The notes beneath the pieces are model-generated. The model did not search any database and was not told the origin of the DNA. It saw only the letters and a program-made list of their open reading frames with translations. Shown piece by piece: positions 1 through 5,823 of a stretch of DNA of 64,000 nt. A program made the translations under genes and the position numbers. The DNA comes from Microvirga terrestris (lineage in GTDB: Bacteria; Pseudomonadota; Alphaproteobacteria; Rhizobiales; Beijerinckiaceae), in contig NZ_JADQDN010000013.1 in assembly GCF_015694425.1 (NCBI RefSeq), forward strand, positions 1-64,000. Direction: 5' to 3'. The first letter of the stretch is position 1; each line of letters opens with the position of its first letter.

Positions 1-81
1 CTTGGCGGCATCCTCTACCGCTGGCTCAGCGAGGAGCCCTCGGCCCAGGTCACCGGCGTCACACCAGCCCCGGCCGAGTGA
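1..81 (+). CDS. Aquaporin, C-terminal end only (cut by window start)
   Basis: An open frame from base 1 to a TGA at 79-81 encodes LGGILYRWLSEEPSAQVTG followed by a short Ala/Pro tail. This resembles the last transmembrane helix and C-terminus of AqpZ-type aquaporins, which commonly end in G-hydrophobic-YRWL-x-EEPSAxVTG. Only 26 residues are present, so family membership rests on this short tail. No water-selective NPA motif can be checked. Confidence 0.55.
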   Translation, partial: LGGILYRWLSEEPSAQVTGVTPAPAE

Positions 82-104
82 GAGGACATTCCGAGGAGAG
101 ATCC

Positions 105-410
105 ATGATGCCGTCCCTTGCGCAGGTCATTGTCTGGATCATCGTGGGCCTGATCGGCGGAAGCCTTGCCGGGCTCATCGTCACGTGGAAGCGCCGGGGC
201 TTCGGCCTCTTGCAGAACCTGGGCATGGGGCTGGTTGGGGCCTTCGTCGGCGGTCTCCTGTTCCGCCTCCTAGGGCTATTGCCTGGGCTCGATGCGGTCA
301 CGATCTCGCTGCGGGACATCGTGGCCGCCTGTACCGGAACTTTGCTGGTTCTCGCAGTGCTCTGGATCGGGCATTGGTACCGGGCTGGCGCCGCTGCCCC
401 AGGCGAGTAA
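105..410 (+). CDS. GlsB/YeaQ/YmgE-like small membrane protein
   Basis: A 101-residue protein with three predicted hydrophobic segments (about residues 5-25, 35-60 and 75-92) and Gly-rich turns (GLIGGSLAGLI, GLVGAFVGGLLF). This is the pattern of the GlsB/YeaQ/YmgE (transglycosylase-associated) family of small inner-membrane proteins, whose function is poorly known but often stress-linked. The ATG at 105 is chosen because a GAGGAGAG ribosome site lies just before it. A second ATG follows immediately at 108. The gene starts 23 bp after the aquaporin stop, so co-transcription is plausible. Confidence 0.7.
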   Translation: MMPSLAQVIVWIIVGLIGGSLAGLIVTWKRRGFGLLQNLGMGLVGAFVGGLLFRLLGLLPGLDAVTISLRDIVAACTGTLLVLAVLWIGHWYRAGAAAPGE

Positions 411-544
411 AACAGAAGACAGCCATGGCTGCAAACGGACCCGGCATGAGCTTGGCAGGTTCCGGCGCCCTCATGTTGCCGGCGGCCGCGCCCGTGGCAC
501 GGACTCCCTAAATAGTCGATATCTCATGACTGAGCTGGCTCAGG

Positions 545-1087
545 TCACGACAGTAGAAGCACGACATGGGCGGCGTCCGGCTGCCGCCCGGTCCTGCTCC
601 CGAGCCCGCTTGCCTTGAAGATCTTCAGCATGGCCGTGTTCTCCGGCAGAACGTCGGCGACCAGCTCCTTGAGCCCGGCATTGTGGGCGATGGTTCCGAG
701 GTGGCGCATCATGGCTGTGCCGATGCCCTGTCCTTGGTGGGCATCGTCCACGGCGAAGGCGACCTCGGCTTGGCCTGATTGGACCACGATGTAGCGGCTT
801 CCGCCGACGATCACCGGCAGGCCGTCCTCCTGCAGCACCGCGACCAGGGCGACGTGGCCTACGAAATCGATATTGACGTAGAAGTCGACCTCCTGGTCCG
901 TGAAGCCGCGTTTGAAGCCGAAGAAGCGGCGGTAAAGGGACTGGTCACTGGTGCGACCGACGGCGGCCAGCAGGCCAGCCCGGTCCTCCGGCCTGAGGGC
1001 GCGGATTTCGACGGGGCGTCCATTACGCAGGGTCTCAGTCGCTGAGTAATCTCTCGCCTGCAACGCCGCCTCCACATCTTTTCGCAC
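545..1087 (-). CDS. GNAT family N-acetyltransferase
   Basis: A 180-residue single-domain GNAT acetyltransferase. The acetyl-CoA pyrophosphate loop is visible as HQGQGIGTAMMRHL (about residues 117-130), matching the Q/R-x-x-G-x-G/A signature, preceded by the beta strand EVAFAVDD. The N-terminal half (IRALRPEDRAGLLAAVGR, SLYRRFFGF) resembles acetyltransferase domains attached to acyl-CoA synthetases in protein-acetylation enzymes, but here the domain stands alone. It has a GTG start with a poor ribosome site, so the exact N-terminus is uncertain. The substrate cannot be predicted. Confidence 0.8.
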   Translation of the reverse strand: MRKDVEAALQARDYSATETLRNGRPVEIRALRPEDRAGLLAAVGRTSDQSLYRRFFGFKRGFTDQEVDFYVNIDFVGHVALVAVLQEDGLPVIVGGSRYIVVQSGQAEVAFAVDDAHQGQGIGTAMMRHLGTIAHNAGLKELVADVLPENTAMLKIFKASGLGSRTGRQPDAAHVVLLLS

Positions 1088-1180
1088 GAGCCCACGATGC
1101 CGCTGTCCGCCACCGCCCAGAATTCGAGGCGGGAGCGACGCTGTGCGGCTTAGCCTCCGACGTCCAAAAGGCCCTCAATA

Positions 1181-1654
1181 CTACCGGCGGTAGCCCGCCC
1201 GGGATCCGAAGTATCGTGGACCGTAGTTGCCCCGATAGGCACCGCGATATCCGCCATAATAGCGGGGCGCATAGTAGGCTCGCCGCGCATAGACACGCGG
1301 GCCATAATAGGCCCTGCGTGGGTAGTAATAGCGCGGGGCGTAATAGACCCGCCGTGGGTAGTAGCCGTAGCCGTACGCCGGATAGCCGTATCCATAACCA
1401 TAGGCCGGATATCCGTACCCATAGGCTGGATAGCCGTATCCATAACCATAGGCAGGAGTCGCGGCTGCGGTGATCAGGCCTCCGAGGATGGCCCCGCCAA
1501 TCAGCCCGGCGGCGACAGCACCGCCGCCGCCCCAGCCGCCGTGGTGATAATACCCGCCGTGGTAGCCGCGGCCACGCCAGTACTGTGCGTCTGCGGTTTC
1601 AACACTGCCCATCATGATCAAGGCGGCAGTGGCGACAGTTACGAGTTTCTTCAT
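1181..1654 (-). CDS. Gly/Tyr-rich secreted protein
   Basis: A 157-residue protein with a clear Sec signal peptide (MKKLVTVATAALIMMGSVETADAQ), then a His/Gly region, a glycine-rich hydrophobic stretch (AGLIGGAILGGLITAAA, about residues 48-65) and repeated YGYGYPAYG units followed by many Tyr-Arg pairs. Such proteins are common and uncharacterised in Hyphomicrobiales, and a surface or envelope structural role is only a guess. The ATG at 1654 is chosen because AGGAGG lies 5 nt upstream. Base use is constrained by the repeats. Confidence 0.75.
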   Translation of the reverse strand: MKKLVTVATAALIMMGSVETADAQYWRGRGYHGGYYHHGGWGGGGAVAAGLIGGAILGGLITAAATPAYGYGYGYPAYGYGYPAYGYGYGYPAYGYGYYPRRVYYAPRYYYPRRAYYGPRVYARRAYYAPRYYGGYRGAYRGNYGPRYFGSRAGYRR

Positions 1655-1671
1655 GACAGCCTCCTTAGCAC

Positions 1672-2025
1672 TCACCCCCGTTTGTCCGTTTGAAGCTCCT
1701 CATGGTCGTGCAGCCGCGAGCCTGCCGGCACCAGGAAGCGGATGCGGTTTGCTCCATAGTTGAGGGTGTTCGTCACCCCTTCCAGACCCATGACGGAACG
1801 GACGAAGATCGGCGCAAATCCGAGCGTGAGCAGGCTGTGGGAGATTGTGGTGCCCCCAGGCAACTCGCGCTCGGCCCGCGCGACATTGATATGGATCCAG
1901 GGATCGTCGCCGGTGGCCCGGGAGAACTGGTCGATCCGCTCCTGGGTGACCTCGATCCAGTCGCTCACCCCGACCTACGTTCCGACCGCCACCTTGATTT
2001 CTTAAAAGTCCCTGAAGATCCGCAT
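1672..2025 (-). pseudogene. MaoC-like hydratase, broken by two in-frame stops and a truncated C-terminus
   Basis: The frame from ATG 2025 reads MRIFRDF-stop-EIKVAVGT-stop-VGVSDWIEVTQERIDQF and continues to a stop at 1672. MaoC/R-hydratase family proteins normally have Gln and Glu at the two stop positions, so CAA to TAA and GAG to TAG changes explain them. The remaining part has family hallmarks (DDPWIHINVARA, hydratase-type ISHSLLTLGF, LNYGANRIRF) but ends at about 117 codons where about 150 are expected. A GTG at 1968 could still start a 98-residue fragment that lacks the beginning of the hot-dog fold. The 3' end touches the upstream region of the Gly/Tyr-rich gene at 1654. Confidence 0.75.
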
Positions 2026-2046
2026 CATGCACCATGGTCATCGTGA

Positions 2047-2481
2047 CTACCGTCTCACACGTGACTTCTGCACCGTGCCCTTCTCGCCTTCGCCTTCTCC
2101 GGGAGTGGTGTTGAGGCACAGCCTGACCGTGTTGTCCTCGGTATCCCGCATGGTCAGGCAGACCTCGGCCTCCTCCAGGCAATCGGCTGGATTGCCGTAG
2201 AGGGCGCACAGCTCCTTGCTCTGGACCTGGATCTGGCTGATGAGTTCGTAAATGAAATTGCCGGCCCGGTTGGGCTTCCGCTGTGGCTTCCGCACTGGCG
2301 ACTTGGTAGGTCCGGACCGGTCGGTCGCTGGGCCGGCAGACGCGGTTGCGATCTCCTGCTCAGGCTCGCGAACCGAGCTTTCCGCCAGCGCTGAATGGGC
2401 CGAAAGGAGAATCCCGAGCAGGTTTGCTGCAAGCATGGAGACGAACAGCCCTGGCCACAGCAGCCTTGAGTCAGTTACCAT
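2047..2481 (-). CDS. Hypothetical secreted protein
   Basis: A 144-residue protein beginning with a hydrophobic leader (LLWPGLFVSMLAANLLGILL, then ALA|ES), which suggests export. It is followed by a basic Pro/Lys linker (about residues 55-75) and a C-terminal region with four cysteines (LCALYG, DCLEEAEVCL, RLCLNT) that could form disulfides. I do not recognise the family. The start has GAGGTGAG five bases upstream. A copy of the 37-bp direct-repeat motif (2650-2686) lies about 170 bp upstream and points at this gene. Confidence 0.55.
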   Translation of the reverse strand: MVTDSRLLWPGLFVSMLAANLLGILLSAHSALAESSVREPEQEIATASAGPATDRSGPTKSPVRKPQRKPNRAGNFIYELISQIQVQSKELCALYGNPADCLEEAEVCLTMRDTEDNTVRLCLNTTPGEGEGEKGTVQKSRVRR

Positions 2482-2649
2482 CGCTCACCTCAGTCGTTGC
2501 GCGAATGGCGGCATAAGTGGTCAGCGCCCTGAAATTCCTAGACCTGACTGAACCTGGAAGCTCTACATCCTGGACACTGAAGATGTTTGGTTGCCGCACT
2601 GGCCTCGCCTGTCCACATCAGGATAAACTACATCTGCCGATCGATAGTG

Positions 2650-2686
2650 CTTGATCGCTTGGGACATGGCCTTGACAGTTTAGGAC
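2650..2686 (-). promoter_or_regulatory. 37-bp direct-repeat motif, copy 1
   Basis: On the minus strand: half-site GTCCTAAACTGTCAAG, spacer GCCAT, half-site GTCCCAAGCGATCAAG. The halves match at 12 of 16 positions. It lies 168 bp before the start of the secreted protein at 2047-2481. Operator function is inferred from recurrence elsewhere in the window. Confidence 0.6.
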
Positions 2687-2748
2687 GGGCTTTCGGCACC
2701 CCGCTGCGGAGGGAGCGAAGGGCTTAAAAAGTGCCATTCCCGTTGTCC

Positions 2749-3174
2749 TCACGATGAGCATCGCTGGTAGGAACTCCCGGCTGTGTCCTGCTCATTGAAG
2801 TAGCGCTTGAGCGAGCCATCCGGCTGCGAGGAAATGAAGACCCTGACCTCGTTGCCCGCTACAGCATTGGCGCAGTCGAGGACGAGACGCTGCCGGTCGC
2901 CGCTCGGTCGGACTGATCGGATGCGGCACGATGCTTGGGGCGTCCTCAGGCGATTGCCGGAGATGATGAAGGCGGGCGCGAAGATGTCGATTGGCTTCTT
3001 GAACGACGTTCCCTTGCCACTGGATGCATAGACCTCCGCACAACCCGTGCCTCCCGCCAGCCAGGCTCCCTGGTAGGCCGCAAGCCCTTCCTGTGCCATA
3101 GCACCTTGCGCTCCTGCTAACGCTGCAAAGCTCACACCAATCCTAGCGGCCCTCATCCATCCCGCATCGCTCAT
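2749..3174 (-). CDS. Hypothetical secreted protein
   Basis: A 141-residue protein with a signal-peptide-like start (AARIGVSFAALAGAQGAMAQ, cleavage after about residue 27). The mature part is a small domain of about 113 residues with cysteines at CAEVY, SCRIRS, LDCANA and the near-terminal RCSS, consistent with two disulfides. The start is supported by AGGAGG about 7 nt upstream. No recognisable catalytic motif is present. Its GTGCAEVYxSxGKGTSFKKPIDIFAPAF segment resembles conserved but unnamed exported proteins of the order, which is impression only. Confidence 0.6.
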   Translation of the reverse strand: MSDAGWMRAARIGVSFAALAGAQGAMAQEGLAAYQGAWLAGGTGCAEVYASSGKGTSFKKPIDIFAPAFIISGNRLRTPQASCRIRSVRPSGDRQRLVLDCANAVAGNEVRVFISSQPDGSLKRYFNEQDTAGSSYQRCSS

Positions 3175-3223
3175 CGTGACCTCCTATAAAGGCAAGATAT
3201 CGGTTCGTTCTATCTCAAGCAGA

Positions 3224-3270
3224 TCTCAGCGAGGAGCCTTCGGCTTTAGGCCGAAGGCTCCTCGCTGAGA
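3224..3270. terminator. Perfect 21-bp inverted repeat with 5-nt loop
   Basis: Left arm 3224-3244, loop TTTAG, right arm 3250-3270, with no mismatch. It lies 34 bp downstream of the stop of the minus-strand hemerythrin-phasin gene, so transcription termination or mRNA 3'-end protection is the likely role. There is no T-run on either side, so it is not a textbook intrinsic terminator. Confidence 0.55.
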
Positions 3271-3304
3271 GAAATGCTAGGCCACAATCCAGCACTTGGA
3301 CCCG

Positions 3305-4321
3305 TCACGCCGCGCGGCTGCTCCGCTTGGCCATCCTCTCCATCCGAACGGTGGTTTCCTCCGCCTGAACGGTGATGGTCCTGGTGGCCTCATCGGCCAT
3401 TTGGATGGTGAGTTCCGCGAGGTGCCGACTGTTGCGGACCGTCTGTTCCAAGTTGTCGCGGATCAGACTGCTTTGGACCGCAACCAGATCTTGCAGCGAC
3501 CGGCAGCGGGCGAGGTCATTCAGGCCCTCGAGGTTCCGCTGCCACCGTCTTTGGCTCATCTCGAACGCCTCGCGGGAGATATCCTGGAAACCGCGGGCCA
3601 GAGCAGCGCCGGATTGCGCCGCAACCCGAAGTTTCTGCGAAGCCTGTTCGGTCAGACCCTGCGCATCTTCCCCTGTAGCACTGAACCCGTGCGTCACCTC
3701 TCTGGTCGAGCGGCGGGTCATTTCGGCAGCGGCACCGAAGCTGCTCTCCAGCGCCTCTTGCATGGTGCGGGCCATGGTTTGAAAACCTTCCACGCCGGCG
3801 CGCAGGGTGCCAGCCGTGCCTTCCGTCACCCGCTGAACGGCCTCAGCCTGCTCGCGGGTGTGCTGGGCCTCGGCCCGCTTGGTCTGTTCTATTGCTGCCA
3901 TCTCGTCCTCCACTTTCCCGACCACCGCTTCGGCCTCCTCGTTGCTCAACACCTTGAGCACGGCCGGGAGCAGCTCCTTCCGGTCAACACGAATGTGCTG
4001 CTGGAATATGCGCCTCAACTCACTCACCTGATCGAGGAACGCGCTGGTGTCCTTCGGCATGCGCTCAAGCTCCGCCATGAGCGCACCGGTGGCCTCGTTG
4101 TCGTTGGTGGCCTCCCGGACCAGGTCCTGCATTCCATGCTGGCGGAGCACCGGAAAGAGATGCTCCTCCTGCAAGGAGGCCAGAAGCGTGAGCTCGTCCT
4201 TTAGGTCGGCAAGGAGGCGCTCACGGGTTTTAACGGCATTGTCGGATGTGGCGAGCAGCTTGTCGAAGAGCTCGTTCGCCTTGTCCGGGAGCGCTTGGCT
4301 GAATCGTTTGGTGGCTGACAT
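3305..4321 (-). CDS. Hemerythrin HHE - phasin two-domain protein
   Basis: A 338-residue helical protein. Residues about 10-150 look like a hemerythrin HHE cation-binding bundle, with candidate di-iron ligands in EEHLFPVLRQHG, the acidic helix after it, and QQHIRVDRKELLP. Residues about 160-310 look like a phasin domain: long amphipathic helices rich in Ala/Gln/Glu with FQTMARTMQEALESS, SQKLRVAAQSGAALARGFQDISREAFEMSQRR and a following WQRNLEGLNDLARCRS. The start at 4321 is chosen for GGGAGG upstream; an in-frame codon further out has no ribosome site. It might couple oxygen, NO or iron sensing to polymer-granule or stress functions, which is inference. Confidence 0.75.
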   Translation of the reverse strand: MSATKRFSQALPDKANELFDKLLATSDNAVKTRERLLADLKDELTLLASLQEEHLFPVLRQHGMQDLVREATNDNEATGALMAELERMPKDTSAFLDQVSELRRIFQQHIRVDRKELLPAVLKVLSNEEAEAVVGKVEDEMAAIEQTKRAEAQHTREQAEAVQRVTEGTAGTLRAGVEGFQTMARTMQEALESSFGAAAEMTRRSTREVTHGFSATGEDAQGLTEQASQKLRVAAQSGAALARGFQDISREAFEMSQRRWQRNLEGLNDLARCRSLQDLVAVQSSLIRDNLEQTVRNSRHLAELTIQMADEATRTITVQAEETTVRMERMAKRSSRAA

Positions 4322-5012
4322 CGTCCCTCCCAAGTCGTGAAAGCAGTGGTTGAGGTGTTCGGAGCGCAATCATGCGCAGCATCAACGTTGACTCGACACG
4401 GCGGATCGCTGCCCGAGCTGAGCAACTAGCTCTTCGGCGGCATAACCAGAATTGCCCGATCCTTCCGCCTTCTGGGGCGCTATCCTGCCAACACTTCGTG
4501 ACGTCCGAAAACGACGAACATCGATAAGAGCCGGGGCCGCTTCTCTGCTGAGGATCGTAATCTAAGTTAATTCTTAATTTGTGTTCATTGTTGGTCAGAC
4601 AGCAGAGCGATCGGGATCATGGGGCGAACCTACCAGCCGGAGGTTCGCCACTTGGGCAAGGCCCGCGGAAGAACCGCTTTCGCTATCGGCTACTGCAGGC
4701 CGAAGACATCGACGGGTATTCCGCCAGCCGGTGCGAACATTCCGACGACTCCGTTGAAAACATTACTGTAGCGCCCGATTAGGCCAGCATTCACACCGTC
4801 ATAAAAGCCCTTCCATGTGAGGACTGAGGTGCCGTGACAATCGAAGACAGTGGGGCTGAAAAGGAAGTTCCGAATTGGTCGTGGTCTTCGTCACAAAGTG
4901 CCAAGCACTTGTCTCAAAGGATCAAGCCAGTTCTTCCGAAAGGTTCACGATGACTTAGCCCATGATGCTCTGCCTTGTGCCGTGCACCTGGCGGTGGCTG
5001 AGGAGGATAGCG
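4322..5012. other. Long intergenic region with one regulatory motif
   Basis: No convincing gene. Short open frames here lack ribosome sites and family resemblance. The only structured element seen is the direct-repeat motif at 4890-4926. Confidence 0.5.
4890..4926 (+). promoter_or_regulatory. 37-bp direct-repeat motif, copy 2
   Basis: Half-site GTCACAAAGTGCCAAG, spacer CACTT, half-site GTCTCAAAGGATCAAG. It lies 86 bp before the start of the Gly/Tyr-rich protein at 5013, almost the same distance as copy 7 from the paralogous gene at 37169. Confidence 0.65.
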
Positions 5013-5693
5013 ATGAACAAGCTTCTGGTGGCTTTCGGCGCACTTATGGCAGGCGCTCTTCTGATCCCGGATGTGGCCGAGGCCCAGCGCGGCGGTCGCG
5101 GTGGAGGCGGCGGTGCCCGCATGGGTGGGTTTGGCGGCGGAGATGGCTTCCGGGGTGGGGGCGGCAGCTTCGGTGGCGGCTCCAGGATGTATATGCCTCG
5201 GAGCGGGGTCGGTGCAGGCGGCTACCGCGGCAGAGCGATTGCGGCACGACCTGGCGTGCCAGGCCGCGTAGCCGGCATTGGCCCAGGGACCGGGGGCATC
5301 CGGCAGGCTGCGATCAACAACCCTGGCCGTTACGGCAATCGCTATTATGGCAATCGTGGTGATTGGCGATACGGCTATGGCGCGACTGGCGGACGCTATC
5401 CCTACTACGGTGGACGCTATCCTTATTATGGTGGGCGTTATCCATACTACGGTGGTGTGGGCTGGGGAGCGGCCGGGCTGGCCACCGGAGCAATCGTCGG
5501 GGCGGCTGCCACATATCCTTATTACAACTATCCCTACTCCACGTACCAGACACCGGTCGCGACAGCGGATGGCGGTTATTGTGCGACCTCGGTCCGCATC
5601 TGTGCGCTGACCAACGCGGCTCCGGTCGGGACCGGATGCTCCTGCCGCACCTCGGGTGGGCGGGCCCGCGGCTCGGTCGTGGCGGGCTACTGA
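5013..5693 (+). CDS. Gly/Tyr-rich secreted protein (paralog of 37169-37825)
   Basis: A 226-residue protein: signal peptide MNKLLVAFGALMAGALLIPDVAEAQ, then a Gly/Arg-rich stretch, an Arg/Ala/Pro section, three tandem GGRYPYY heptads (about residues 126-147), a hydrophobic GWGAAGLATGAIVGAAA segment, and a Cys-containing tail (GYCATSVRICALTNAAPVGTGCSC). The start is supported by GAGGAGG 6 nt upstream; the frame opens earlier without a ribosome site. The paralog at 37169 shares the leader (ALLxPDxAEAQRGGRG), the layout and the upstream motif. Function is unknown, but export to the envelope is likely. Confidence 0.75.
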   Translation: MNKLLVAFGALMAGALLIPDVAEAQRGGRGGGGGARMGGFGGGDGFRGGGGSFGGGSRMYMPRSGVGAGGYRGRAIAARPGVPGRVAGIGPGTGGIRQAAINNPGRYGNRYYGNRGDWRYGYGATGGRYPYYGGRYPYYGGRYPYYGGVGWGAAGLATGAIVGAAATYPYYNYPYSTYQTPVATADGGYCATSVRICALTNAAPVGTGCSCRTSGGRARGSVVAGY

Positions 5694-5823
5694 TCTCGAT
5701 GCGTCTATGGGTGTTTGCCGGACTCGGGCCGATTGATCTGTCCGAGGCAGCGGACACTTTGGGTCGGGGTGATTTCCGGTGTTGGGAACTCCTCAATGCC
5801 GGGCATTGTAGGAGGGAAGTCTA

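Noticed and set aside
3296..4204. Open frame of 302 codons on the plus strand
   Set aside because: Antisense shadow of the hemerythrin-phasin gene, with no ribosome site or family resemblance.
5390..5460. Short tandem repeats that might look like a CRISPR array
   Set aside because: They encode three in-frame GGRYPYY heptads in a secreted protein and have no spacers.
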